A stretch of DNA of 64,000 nucleotides from Chitinophagaceae bacterium (lineage in GTDB: Bacteria; Bacteroidota; Bacteroidia; Chitinophagales; Chitinophagaceae), in assembly GCA_016715365.1 (NCBI GenBank), contig JADKAM010000012.1:1-64000 (forward strand), given 5' to 3'. The notes below the pieces were generated by a model. It did not search any database, was not told the origin of the DNA, and saw only the letters and a list, made by a program, of their open reading frames with translations. The position numbers were made by a program, and so were the translations under genes. Shown in pieces: positions 49,230 to 57,665 of the stretch. Positions within the stretch are counted from its first letter, which is position 1. The number at the start of each line of letters is the position of its first letter.

Positions 49230-50033
49230 TTGAACGCACAGGAAATCATATCATCGGGCATATTGGAGCTCTATTGCATGGGGCTTAGTTCGGCAGCAGA
49301 AACCGCCGAGGTAGCAGCATGGGCCAAACAATATCCTGAAGTAGCTGCAGAAATTGAAGTGATTCAATCAGGCCTGGAGAGTTATGCCCAAACACATGCG
49401 GTTGCTCCGGCTGCATCAGTAAAAGAAAAATTATTTGCAGCCATTAATACAAATGAAGCTGCACCGGTTGTTAATATAAAAACAGCAGAAAAAACAACGG
49501 CAAAGGTTTATTCCATTTCTCCGGCCTGGAAATATGCAGCGGCTGCCAGTGTGATATTATTGGTTGGAAGCCTCCTTTTGAATTATACTTTCTACAATAA
49601 ATATCAATCGGCTAATAAAGAACTGGCATCAACACAGAATGAGTTACAACAGCAAATAACATCTGCTCAGTCCATGGATAGTGCCATAGATATAATGGGC
49701 GATATGCATGCAACGCAAGTTGTTGCTAAAAGTGTTGATACTACCGCCGATATGGGAGCCAGAATTTACTGGATGAAAAATACCCATGAGGTTTATGTTG
49801 ATCCGGCGAATTTACCAAAGGCACCGGAAGGCAAACAATATGAATTTTGGGCAATCGTTGAAGGAGCGCCTGTTAACGGTGGTGTTATTACCACAGAAAT
49901 AAACGGCAAAAAAGTTCATGTTCAGAAAATGAAGAGCTTTGGTAAAGTACAGGCATTTGCAATCTCTTTAGAAGATGCCGGTCCTGCAAAAGCAAAACCA
50001 GATAAAGTGATGGCTGTAGGTAGTAGTATATAA
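49230..50033 (+). CDS. Anti-sigma factor, RskA-like
   Basis: The product has 267 residues, TTG start. The cytoplasmic N terminus (SGILELYCMGLSSAAETAEVAAWAKQYPEV) matches RskA-type anti-sigma domains without zinc ligands. A membrane helix (YAAAASVILLVGSLLLNYTF, about 105-125) is followed by a coiled stretch and the periplasmic RskA C-terminal domain (RIYWMKNTHEVYVDPANLPK, then EGKQYEFWAIVEGAPVNGGV). It holds the upstream sigma factor at the membrane until a periplasmic signal frees it. Terminator at 50061 follows. Confidence 0.9.
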   Translation: MNAQEIISSGILELYCMGLSSAAETAEVAAWAKQYPEVAAEIEVIQSGLESYAQTHAVAPAASVKEKLFAAINTNEAAPVVNIKTAEKTTAKVYSISPAWKYAAAASVILLVGSLLLNYTFYNKYQSANKELASTQNELQQQITSAQSMDSAIDIMGDMHATQVVAKSVDTTADMGARIYWMKNTHEVYVDPANLPKAPEGKQYEFWAIVEGAPVNGGVITTEINGKKVHVQKMKSFGKVQAFAISLEDAGPAKAKPDKVMAVGSSI

Positions 50034-50060
50034 CGCTTTCAGATTGTAATAAATATTTTT

Positions 50061-50092
50061 AACCGGGCTGTTCTCAACAGCCCGGTTTTATT
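50061..50092 (+). terminator. Terminator after the anti-sigma gene
   Basis: AACCGGGCTGTT, loop CTC, AACAGCCCGGTTTTATTTG. A perfect 12-pair stem 28 bases after the stop. Confidence 0.85.
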
Positions 50093-50192
50093 TGCATCAT
50101 CGGGATAAAAAAAATCTAAAAATAAATCCAACCCTTTTCATCTGCCGTACATGATGTTGAAATCATTTTTTAAAAAAAATAAAATCAACATT

Positions 50193-50753
50193 ATGAAACA
50201 GATTAAAAAATTTCTTTTTGTAGCAGCCGCAGTTATGTTTGTAAATGCTTCTTTTGCTCAAAGCGAAAAAACAGTGATGGTTGGCGGAGCAGCCATGTAC
50301 CCATCAAAAAATATTGTAGAAAATGCCGTTAACAGTAAAGACCATACCACCTTGGTTGCTGCTGTTAAAGCTGCAGGGCTGGTAGAAACTTTACAAAGCG
50401 CAGGCCCCTTCACCGTATTTGCCCCAACCAATACCGCATTTGACATGTTACCGGCCGGAACAGTAGATAATTTATTAATGACAGCAAGCAAACCTGCATT
50501 AACAACTGTATTAACGTATCATGTTGTTGCCGGTAAATGGAATGCAGCAGACATCGCCAAATTAATAAAAGAGGGTAATGGTACGGCCCAGGTAAAAACA
50601 GTGGCCGGTAAAAATTTATGGATCTATATGGAAGGAAAGAAAGTTGCCATTAAAGATGAAAATGGAGGTGTGGCTTATGTAACCATTAAAGATGTTAACC
50701 AAAGCAACGGAGTGATACATGTGATAGATCATGTGCTGTTGCCTAAAATGTAA
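50193..50753 (+). CDS. Secreted fasciclin-domain protein
   Basis: From ATG 50193 (MKQIKKFLFVAAAVMFVNASFAQ, signal peptide) the product has 186 residues; the ORF is open further upstream, but that start would precede the signal. A single fasciclin (FAS1) domain spans about 45-185: HTTLVAAVKAAGLVETLQSAGPFTVFAPTNTAFDML, VLTYHVVAGKWNAADI and VTIKDVNQSNGVIHVIDHVLLPKM. FAS1 proteins mediate adhesion in the periplasm or at the surface. It follows the sigma/anti-sigma pair after a terminator and so may be a target of that sigma factor. Confidence 0.92.
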   Translation: MKQIKKFLFVAAAVMFVNASFAQSEKTVMVGGAAMYPSKNIVENAVNSKDHTTLVAAVKAAGLVETLQSAGPFTVFAPTNTAFDMLPAGTVDNLLMTASKPALTTVLTYHVVAGKWNAADIAKLIKEGNGTAQVKTVAGKNLWIYMEGKKVAIKDENGGVAYVTIKDVNQSNGVIHVIDHVLLPKM

Positions 50754-50888
50754 TACCATTTTGATTTACGAATAGTCCGAAGGACTAAGAGAAAATCTTA
50801 GATGGTAATATGCCGATAGAAAAGCGGCTGGAATCTCTAAGTATATCGCATCGGAATAAGTTAAGAGTTAGATTAAGAGTTAATAATG

Positions 50889-50925
50889 AAAAAGCCCCGC
50901 TGTTTTTACAGTGGGGCTTTGCTTT
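50889..50925. terminator. Terminator between fasciclin and GNAT genes
   Basis: AAAGCCCCGCTGT, loop TTT, TACAGTGGGGCTTTGCTTT with one G-T pair. It serves the converging genes; it lies 136 bases after the fasciclin stop. Confidence 0.75.
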
Positions 50926-50939
50926 ACTGTAACATTTTA

Positions 50940-51491
50940 TTATTTATTCAGTAAAGAATAAATGGCTGAATCAATAAATTTACCCCTGAAAAAAAAGTCT
51001 TCTTTAAAATAGGCTTCTCTTACAAAACCGGTTTTTTCAAGCAGCTTTCCCGAAGCAGTATTATCCGGGTTGATATGCGCTTCAATGCTGTGCAGTTTCA
51101 TTTGATTGAATCCAAAATCAATGGCAGCTAACAGGGCTTCCTTCATAATGCCCTTACCCCAAAAAGAGGGATGCAGCATATAACCAATCTCCGAACGGTA
51201 ATGCTTATTGATGATCCTCCAGAAACCAATATTGCCAATTAAAGTATCAGGTTTATCCTGCAAAGCAATGGCCCACATGACACTTTCATTTTTATCGATG
51301 TTGGCATTTACTATTTGAATAAATGCAAGTGCTTCTTCCAGCGATTTTGGTTTTTCACGGTCAATGTATTTCATCACCGTTTCATCCGATCTGAGAAACA
51401 ATAATTCAGGCGCATCTGCATCGGTAATCCTTCTAAGTAATAATCTTTCGGTTTTTATTTCCGGAAAAGGGGAGAAGTTTAGCTCAAGCAT
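50940..51491 (-). CDS. RimJ/RimL-type GNAT N-acetyltransferase
   Basis: From ATG 51491 (MLELNFSPFPEIKTERLLLRRI) the product has 183 residues; 17 extra codons upstream are open but the chosen start matches the family. IKTERLLLRRITDADAPEL opens the RimJ/RimL-like fold; IGYMLHPSFWGKGIMKEALLAAIDFGF near 112 is the acetyl-CoA motif (usually GKGIATEAL) and NTASGKLLEKTGFVREAYFKE near 148 the C-terminal motif. It probably acetylates a protein N terminus or a small amine. Gene is single, between two terminators. Confidence 0.88.
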   Translation of the reverse strand: MLELNFSPFPEIKTERLLLRRITDADAPELLFLRSDETVMKYIDREKPKSLEEALAFIQIVNANIDKNESVMWAIALQDKPDTLIGNIGFWRIINKHYRSEIGYMLHPSFWGKGIMKEALLAAIDFGFNQMKLHSIEAHINPDNTASGKLLEKTGFVREAYFKEDFFFRGKFIDSAIYSLLNK

Positions 51492-51561
51492 ATAAAGCGG
51501 CAATTTTGTGCAGTAAAATAAGTAATTTATAATCAATAGCATGTTTTGTTATCAAATTCAA

Positions 51562-51590
51562 TAAAAAAATCCCGCAACGAGGCGGGATGC
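51562..51590. terminator. Short hairpin ATCCCGC...GCGGGAT
   Basis: An A tract, then ATCCCGC, loop AACGAG, GCGGGAT. It faces the minus-strand small protein gene, ending 26 bases downstream of that gene's stop at 51616. Confidence 0.6.
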
Positions 51591-51615
51591 AAAACTGAAT
51601 TTTTCATATAATTAT

Positions 51616-51849
51616 TTAGTGTCGGATTCTTGGTCGTGGCGGTAGCGGCGGAAGCAATATTGCCGGACCCGGGGGAGCAGGCAAAACCACAACTCTTGGC
51701 GCCGGCAAAGGAGCGTAGCGATGCTTAACTGTTTTGTGGTAATACTGTTTTTTGTGATGTTTGTTGTAATGCTTTTTCTTTTGTGCCGATATTGAAAGGG
51801 TTAATCCTATCATCATCATGCTCAATAGAAATAAGAATTTTGTTTTCAT
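51616..51849 (-). CDS. Small secreted His/Lys/Pro-rich protein
   Basis: The product has 77 residues. Signal peptide MKTKFLFLLSMMMIGLTLSISAQ is followed by a mature part of 54 residues: a strongly basic His/Lys/Tyr stretch (KKKHYNKHHKKQYYHKTVKH) and a Pro-rich tail (LPAPPGPAILLPPLPPRPR). The histidine spacing could bind metal such as zinc or copper; proline stretches suggest an extended peptide. I do not recognise a family. Monocistronic with a terminator at both ends. Confidence 0.65.
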   Translation of the reverse strand: MKTKFLFLLSMMMIGLTLSISAQKKKHYNKHHKKQYYHKTVKHRYAPLPAPRVVVLPAPPGPAILLPPLPPRPRIRH

Positions 51850-51987
51850 GCTGTAGATAGTTTTTTATTAAACAATACCTGTACTGCAATACAAAGCCAA
51901 TAATAATGCCAGTATTAATCAGCATATTTTGACCATACAGGTTTAAGGGAGGATTGAAAAGCCGGGATACGAAAATGTGTGAATTAT

Positions 51988-52026
51988 ATAAAAAAAGCAT
52001 CCGCCAGCTGGCGGATGCTTTTTTTA
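51988..52026. terminator. Terminator of sucC
   Basis: AAAAAAAGCATCCGCCAG, CTGGCGGATGCTTTTTTTA: a near-perfect palindrome with A and T flanks, 23 bases past the sucC stop at 52049. It works on both strands. Confidence 0.9.
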
Positions 52027-52048
52027 TATCAGTATTAATTTAAAGAGG

Positions 52049-53260
52049 TCAGGCCACAGCTTTATTTACCAGCTCGGCAGCTTCGCTCAATTGAATGGCA
52101 CTTTGAACTTTCAATCCGCTTTCATCAATTAATTTTTTAGCTACATCGGCATTGGTACCCTGCAGCCTTACAATGATGGGGATATTGATATTTCCAATTG
52201 ACTGGTATGCATCAATTACACCCTGTGCAACCCTGTCGCAGCGTACAATACCACCAAAAATATTAATCAGTATTGCTTTTACTTTAGGGTCTTTTAAAAT
52301 TATTCTGAAACCGGCTTCAACCGTTTGTGCATTGGCTGTACCGCCTACATCCAAAAAGTTGGCAGGTTCGCCACCACTTAATTTGATCATATCCATGGTT
52401 GCCATCGCCAGGCCGGCTCCGTTTACCATGCAACCTACATTGCCATCCAGTTTTACAAAATTCAGGTTGTATTGTCCGGCTTCCACTTCGGTGGGGTCTT
52501 CTTCGCTCAGGTCTCTCAGTACTGCAATATCCGGGTGACGCATTAAAGCATTGTCATCAATATTCATTTTACAATCAACAGCAATAATTTTATCGTCGCT
52601 GGTTTTGAACAAGGGATTTATTTCCAGCATACCACAATCAGACCCTACATATGCTTTGTACAGATCGCTCACAAATTTTACGCAGTTTTTAAATGCCACA
52701 CCACTCAATCCTAAATTAAAAGCAATTTTTCTTGCCTGGAACGGCTCCAGGTTACCACCCGGGAAAACCCATTCCTTAAATATTTTTTCCGGGGTGTCAT
52801 GCGCTACATCTTCAATATTCATTCCGCCCTCGGTACTGTACATAATTACATTCTGCCCCCTGGTTCTGTCCAGTAAAATAGACAGATAAAATTCCTTTAC
52901 CGGGCTTGGCCCTTCATAATACACATCCTGTGCCACTAAAATCTTGCTCACTAATTTACCAGCTTCGCCGGTTTGTATGGTAACCAATGTGCCGCCTAAA
53001 ATATTTTTAGCAATCTGTAAAACGTCTTCAGCATTTTTAGCTACAGCAACACCGCGTTGTTCGGTTCCTGCAATTTTTCCTTTACCCCGGCCACCGGCAT
53101 GTATCTGTGCTTTTATAACAGCAAACTTGCTTCCATACTGGGTATGAATTTGCCTGTAAGCCTGCTCAGCTTCGCCGGGTGTACTGCATGGTATACCTTC
53201 CTGAACGGGAACATGGTATTTTTTTAAAAGCTCTTTTGCCTGGTATTCGTGAAGATTCAT
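52049..53260 (-). CDS. sucC: Succinate-CoA ligase [ADP/GDP-forming], beta subunit
   Basis: The product has 403 residues. TCA-cycle enzyme subunit: succinyl-CoA to succinate with substrate-level phosphorylation. ATP-grasp N terminus MNLHEYQAKELLKKYHVPVQ and FAVIKAQIHAGGRGKGKIAG (nucleotide-binding), DCGMLEINPLF near 214 and NFVKLDGNVGCMVNGAGLAMATMDMI near 268 (SucC signature), and ILINIFGGIVRCDRVAQGVIDA near 334. The alpha subunit gene (sucD) is not here. The -7-like box TATCTTCG lies 16 bases upstream on the minus strand. Confidence 0.95.
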   Translation of the reverse strand: MNLHEYQAKELLKKYHVPVQEGIPCSTPGEAEQAYRQIHTQYGSKFAVIKAQIHAGGRGKGKIAGTEQRGVAVAKNAEDVLQIAKNILGGTLVTIQTGEAGKLVSKILVAQDVYYEGPSPVKEFYLSILLDRTRGQNVIMYSTEGGMNIEDVAHDTPEKIFKEWVFPGGNLEPFQARKIAFNLGLSGVAFKNCVKFVSDLYKAYVGSDCGMLEINPLFKTSDDKIIAVDCKMNIDDNALMRHPDIAVLRDLSEEDPTEVEAGQYNLNFVKLDGNVGCMVNGAGLAMATMDMIKLSGGEPANFLDVGGTANAQTVEAGFRIILKDPKVKAILINIFGGIVRCDRVAQGVIDAYQSIGNINIPIIVRLQGTNADVAKKLIDESGLKVQSAIQLSEAAELVNKAVA

Positions 53261-53276
53261 AAAAGAAAAATTTTTG

Positions 53277-53284
53277 CGAAGATA
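53277..53284 (-). promoter_or_regulatory. -7-like box TATCTTCG for sucC
   Basis: Read on the minus strand, TATCTTCG matches TAnnTTTG with one change, 16 bases before the sucC ATG. That short spacing is like that of lipB and the phosphorylase gene. Confidence 0.4.
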
Positions 53285-53296
53285 AGAAAGTGTTTT

Positions 53297-53466
53297 GAGT
53301 TTTGGGTTAGGGGTTTTGAGTTAGGAGTTGGCTGTTGTAAAGTACATATTTAATACGCTTCGATAAAAGCTCAGTAATGGTATGCGGTACAAGTGAGTGA
53401 CACAACGATGTTGAAATTTGCACAAATGCCGGTAACCCAAAACCAAAAATACTTAACCCAAAACTC
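53297..53466. repeat. Terminal inverted repeats GAGTTTTGGGTTA in the sucC-phosphorylase divergent region
   Basis: GAGTTTTGGGTTAG (53297-53310) and TTAACCCAAAACTC (53453-53466) are reverse complements over 13 of 14 bases. Next to the left arm a further GGTTTTGAGTTAGGAG repeats the same letters; next to the right arm GTAACCCAAAACC adds another inverted copy. The 142-base interior has no ORF. It looks like a small MITE-like or palindromic unit. Confidence 0.6.
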
Positions 53467-53494
53467 TCAACTTTCCTTTAACAATATCTTACCT

Positions 53495-53502
53495 TACCTT
53501 TG
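53495..53502 (+). promoter_or_regulatory. -7 box TACCTTTG for the purine nucleoside phosphorylase gene
   Basis: Exact match to TAnnTTTG, 21 bases upstream of ATG 53524. The region 19-23 bases further upstream is CTTTCC rather than TTTG, so the -33 match is poor. Confidence 0.5.
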
Positions 53503-53523
53503 GCAATCAAAATTGGTTAGTAT

Positions 53524-54336
53524 ATGATGACAAAAATTAACGAAGCTGTTGCGTTTATTAAAAATATTTACAGCGATAAACCGGCAGTGGGCATAGTTTT
53601 GGGCAGTGGGCTGGGTAGTTTTACCACCGAAATAAATATTGAAAAAGAAATTCCCTACGGAGATATTCCTCATTTTCCGGTAAGTACGGTTGAAGGCCAC
53701 AGTGGTAAACTGATATTTGGAACACTGGGTGGTAAAAAGATTGTGGCAATGGCAGGCCGGTTTCATTTGTACGAAGGTTATTCATCTGACCAGACTGTTT
53801 TTCCAATAAGGGTTTTAAAATTCCTGGGTATAGACACTTTGCTGGTGAGTAATGCTGCCGGCGGTGTTAATCCTTCTTTTAAGGTGGGCGATTTAATGAT
53901 CATTACTGACCATATCAGTCAGCTGGCACCCAATCCCCTGATAGGCAAAAATTATAAAGAACTGGGGCCAAGGTTTCCGGATATGAGTGAGCCTTACAAG
54001 AAACAACTGATACAGAAAATGAAGGATATTGCAGCACAAAAAAATATTAAGCTGCAGGAAGGAGTTTATGTAGCTGTTACCGGCCCCACTTTTGAAACCC
54101 GTGCCGAATATAAAATGATACATACACTGGGCGGCGATGCGGTAGGCATGAGTACGGTACAGGAAGTAATTACAGCTGTACACATGGGGCTGCCCGTTTT
54201 TGCGATGAGCGTGATTACAGATGTAGGTATTCGTGAAGAAGAAAATGTAATAACCCATGAAGAGGTATTACAGGCTGCTAAAGAAGCGGAACCCAATTTC
54301 AAGGCTTTATTTTGCGAACTGATTGCACAATTATAA
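53524..54336 (+). CDS. Purine nucleoside phosphorylase (trimeric type)
   Basis: The product has 270 residues, ATG at 53524 or the next codon. Cleaves inosine and guanosine with phosphate to base and ribose-1-phosphate. IVLGSGLGSF near 20, VEGHSGKLIFG near 58, MAGRFHLYEGYSSDQTVFP near 80 and AVTGPTFETRAEYKM near 185 bind phosphate, ribose and base as in PNP class I trimers; GVNPSFKVGDLMIITDHI is the family signature. It is cytosolic. The porin gene starts eight bases after the stop. Confidence 0.94.
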   Translation: MMTKINEAVAFIKNIYSDKPAVGIVLGSGLGSFTTEINIEKEIPYGDIPHFPVSTVEGHSGKLIFGTLGGKKIVAMAGRFHLYEGYSSDQTVFPIRVLKFLGIDTLLVSNAAGGVNPSFKVGDLMIITDHISQLAPNPLIGKNYKELGPRFPDMSEPYKKQLIQKMKDIAAQKNIKLQEGVYVAVTGPTFETRAEYKMIHTLGGDAVGMSTVQEVITAVHMGLPVFAMSVITDVGIREEENVITHEEVLQAAKEAEPNFKALFCELIAQL

Positions 54337-54344
54337 ATAGATTG

Positions 54345-56351
54345 ATGAAGCAGATTATTGCCCTTATACTATTGGTTTTTTGTTTTCAGTTTGCTCAGGC
54401 ACAGCAGCCGGATTTTATCAGGGGTGCAGGCGACAGGATAAAAAGTATTGGCGGTTCAACTTCCGGCGGGGGGAAAGACACCATTGGATTTGTGCGCCGG
54501 GATGATAAAAAAGATTCTATTTCCATCACGTATAAATATCTCGATTCGATCCGCAGCATACCTTTCGATTCATCCATCAACGATTTTGATAAATATTTTA
54601 CAGTCCCGTCATCTTATATTTACCTGGGCAATAATGGCGCAGCTGCTTATTCCTTAATTTATAAGCCAAATCCCAAACCCGGATGGGATGCCGGTTTTCA
54701 TGCATTTGATATTTACCGGTACACACTCGAAGAATCAAAATTTTATAAAACCAACAGGCCTTTTACTCAACTCAGCTATCAGCTTGCATCGGGTAAAGAG
54801 CAGGTAATCAGGGCACTTCATACGCAAAATCCCAGGCCAAACCTGGGTTTTGGTTTTGATTACAGGCTGATAAGTGCGCCGGGGTTTTTTACCAATCAAA
54901 ATACTAACCATAAAAGTTACCGGTTGTTTGGTAATTACCAGGGCAAAAGAAAAAGATATGCTGCATTTGTTATTTTGGTAGGCAACACCAATAAAGCTTC
55001 TGAAAACGGTGGGATAAAATATGACAGTTCTTTATCTGATCCCAACCTTAAAAAAAGGTTCTCTATTGATGTAAACCTGGGGAATGGAAGTAACTCGGAG
55101 TTCAATCCATTCAGCACAACAATAACTACCGGCAATGTTTATAAGGACTTTACTTTTTTTGCACGCCAAACCTATGATATAGGGAAAAAAGATTCCATTG
55201 CCATTAACGACTCCACTACCGAATATTTATTTTATCCCAAACTAAGGGTTCAGCATAGTTTTACATACAGCACTTACAATTATTTATACAGGGATGACCT
55301 GGCAGATTCAGCCATTTACAGAAACTGGTACGATACTGCCGTAAAAGTTGGGAAAGACAGTTTTTATGTAAAAGAAAAATGGTCGGTGATGAGTAATGAT
55401 ATTACTTTATTGCAGTTTCCCGATACAAAAAACTCCGGACAGTTTATATCGGCCGGTGTAAAATTTGAAAATATTAAAGGAGAGTCCGTCACCGGAACAA
55501 GAAATTTGTACAACTTTATTATTCACGGTGAGTACCGCAATAAAACCCGCAATAAACTATGGGATGTATTGGCCAAAGGAGAATTTTATGTGAACGGTTA
55601 CAATGCCGGTAACTACAGTGCCTACGCAACCATTGCCCGGCATATTAATAATAAGCTGGGCGACATCCGTTTGTTCTTTAAAAATGTAAACCGGTCACCT
55701 TCTTTTATTTTTGATAATGCTTCGGGCTTTAATTTTAATAACCCGGGCCGCACAAAAAAAGAAAATATCATTTCATTTGGTGCCGATGCAGCTAACCGCT
55801 TCATCAGCCTTGGTTTTAAAAACCATATTATAACCAACCTGGCTTACTTTACTGATTATTACCACACCACACAAAGCGCTAAAGCCATCAACCTGCTGCA
55901 GGTATATGCATCTAAAAAAGTAAAGCTTACCAAAAGGTGGAACCTGTATGCTGATGTTACTTTTCAGCAAACAGATGGCAGTGCGCCAATAAAAGTTCCG
56001 CTGCTTTTTACCAGGACCCGCCTTGCTTACGAAGGGGTATTCTTTAAAAACCTCAACTTAAGTACCGGTATAGAAGCCAGGTATTTTACACCGTTTGAAT
56101 CTTATAATTATTCTCCTGTAATGGGACAATTTACACCACAGGATACATTTAAACTGAAGAACCTGCCGGATATTGCAGCCTTCTTTCATTTTCGGATTAA
56201 ATCGTTTTCCGCCTTCATAAGAGCCGAGAATTTGAATACGGTTAGTTTTGCCAATGGCTTTGGCTTTACCAACAATAATTTTGCTGCGCCACATTATCCT
56301 ACACAGGGCTTTATCCTGCGATTTGGAATACGCTGGGGTTTTATTAACTAA
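54345..56351 (+). CDS. Putative porin, Bacteroidota outer membrane beta-barrel
   Basis: From ATG 54345 (MKQIIALILLVFCFQFAQAQ signal peptide) the product has 668 residues; the upstream open frame overlaps the phosphorylase gene. A short N-terminal tract (PDFIRGAGDRIKSIGGST) is followed by alternating beta-strand sequence to the end, with a terminal aromatic residue pattern (RFGIRWGFIN) of outer membrane barrels. The family is named putative porin; substrates are unknown. Starting eight bases after the purine nucleoside phosphorylase suggests cotranscription and perhaps nucleoside passage, but that is inference. Confidence 0.8.
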   Translation: MKQIIALILLVFCFQFAQAQQPDFIRGAGDRIKSIGGSTSGGGKDTIGFVRRDDKKDSISITYKYLDSIRSIPFDSSINDFDKYFTVPSSYIYLGNNGAAAYSLIYKPNPKPGWDAGFHAFDIYRYTLEESKFYKTNRPFTQLSYQLASGKEQVIRALHTQNPRPNLGFGFDYRLISAPGFFTNQNTNHKSYRLFGNYQGKRKRYAAFVILVGNTNKASENGGIKYDSSLSDPNLKKRFSIDVNLGNGSNSEFNPFSTTITTGNVYKDFTFFARQTYDIGKKDSIAINDSTTEYLFYPKLRVQHSFTYSTYNYLYRDDLADSAIYRNWYDTAVKVGKDSFYVKEKWSVMSNDITLLQFPDTKNSGQFISAGVKFENIKGESVTGTRNLYNFIIHGEYRNKTRNKLWDVLAKGEFYVNGYNAGNYSAYATIARHINNKLGDIRLFFKNVNRSPSFIFDNASGFNFNNPGRTKKENIISFGADAANRFISLGFKNHIITNLAYFTDYYHTTQSAKAINLLQVYASKKVKLTKRWNLYADVTFQQTDGSAPIKVPLLFTRTRLAYEGVFFKNLNLSTGIEARYFTPFESYNYSPVMGQFTPQDTFKLKNLPDIAAFFHFRIKSFSAFIRAENLNTVSFANGFGFTNNNFAAPHYPTQGFILRFGIRWGFIN

Positions 56352-56472
56352 CAGCCAATAAGCAATGAATAACTGGTAATCAGCCTCTGCAACTAATGAT
56401 TTTACCCGGTGCTGTTAAATTATTGCCCATTGCAAACTGTCTATTGCTAATTTGTTTAATTTTGTGCTGCAG

Positions 56473-56859
56473 ATGAAAAAGATATATACCGGCATATTGG
56501 CGTTTGTTTACCTGGCAGTTTCTTCAGGAATTGCTTTGGAGCTGCACTATTGCATGGGAGATAAAGCCGGTGTTGATCTGTACGGAACTTCATCAGACAC
56601 CTGCGGTAAATGCGGCATGTCGGAGAAAGATACCGGTTGCTGCCATGATGAGTTTAAGTTTTATAAGATAAGCGATTCGCATAAAACAGTATCAAACGAT
56701 ATTGATCTTACAGCTTCTTCCATAGCCATTATTAATGACTATCCTTTTTACAACTGGCAAATGCCTGATATTACTGCCATCGCTGCAGTAAACAATCACT
56801 CCCCGCCAGATTATACAAAACCTGATGTTTGTATAATGAATGGTGTTTTCAGAATTTAG
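56473..56859 (+). CDS. HYC_CC_PP family small protein
   Basis: From ATG 56473 (MKKIYTGILAFVYLAVSSGIA) the product has 128 residues. The family marks are all present: LELHYCMGD, then CGKCGMSEKDTGCCHDEF with the CC pair, and a PP pair near the end (NNHSPPDYTKPD). The N-terminal hydrophobic stretch makes it membrane-bound or periplasmic. The many cysteines and its place in front of heavy-metal genes suggest metal (copper-type) binding. No enzymatic role is known. Confidence 0.85.
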   Translation: MKKIYTGILAFVYLAVSSGIALELHYCMGDKAGVDLYGTSSDTCGKCGMSEKDTGCCHDEFKFYKISDSHKTVSNDIDLTASSIAIINDYPFYNWQMPDITAIAAVNNHSPPDYTKPDVCIMNGVFRI

Positions 56860-56950
56860 AATCGATATTGAATTTTTACAGCGGTAAACTATTGCCGGTG
56901 CATTATGCTATGTGCATATTTTATTTATTCAACATCAAAATTTTAATACA

Positions 56951-57514
56951 ATGAAAACAGTATCATTATTTGCTGCAATTATATTCAGCCTATTTTCTAT
57001 CAGCACTTCAACAGCACAAACAGCCAAAACCGAAACCATCAAAGTATGGGGTAACTGCGGCATGTGCAAAACCACCATTGAAAAAGCTGCCAAAAAAGCC
57101 GGGGCAAAAACAGCCAACTGGAATGAAGACAGCAAGGAACTTAAAGTTTCTTACACAGAAAATAAAACATCTTCTGCGAAGATCCAGGAAGCAATAGCAA
57201 AATCGGGTTACGATACACAGGATTTTATAGGCATCAAATCAGCATACGATAATTTACCCGGCTGTTGCAAATACGACAGGAAAGAAGCAACAGCTTCCGC
57301 AGCATCATTTGCCTGCCCGATGAAATGCGAAGGAGATAAAATGTATGATAAGGCCGGCAAATGCCCTTCATGCGGAATGAATTTAAAAGAGAAAAAAGAA
57401 CCAGTGAAAATGGAGGCGATGAATATGTACAGTTGCCCCATGCATGCTGATGTAACCAGTGCCAAACCCGGCAAATGTTCTAGTTGTGGTATGGATCTTA
57501 AACAAAAACAATAA
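56951..57514 (+). CDS. Periplasmic heavy-metal protein: HMA domain plus two heavy-metal-binding domains
   Basis: From ATG 56951 (MKTVSLFAAIIFSLFSISTSTAQ) the product has 187 residues. Domains in order: a heavy-metal-associated domain (VWGNCGMCKTTIEKAAKKAG, about 30-95, CxxC as CGMC), a CC-containing linker (PGCCKYDRKEA), then two copies of the short heavy-metal-binding motif: ASFACPMKCEGDKMYDKAGKCPSCGM and MYSCPMHADVTSAKPGKCSSCGMDLKQKQ. Such proteins bind copper or mercury in the periplasm and pass it on. Sits between the HYC_CC_PP gene and an HMA-TonB receptor. Confidence 0.9.
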   Translation: MKTVSLFAAIIFSLFSISTSTAQTAKTETIKVWGNCGMCKTTIEKAAKKAGAKTANWNEDSKELKVSYTENKTSSAKIQEAIAKSGYDTQDFIGIKSAYDNLPGCCKYDRKEATASAASFACPMKCEGDKMYDKAGKCPSCGMNLKEKKEPVKMEAMNMYSCPMHADVTSAKPGKCSSCGMDLKQKQ

Positions 57515-57665
57515 GCAATTTTAATTACAAAGCGTACTTAAAATTGCCATCAACAACAGTTGCAGGTAAGTAATGCCTGCAACTGTATTTACTGTTTTGG
57601 ATTTATACCCGACCCGGAATGATCTGATAAATATTCAGAACAATGTTATTTTAAACACACATTTT

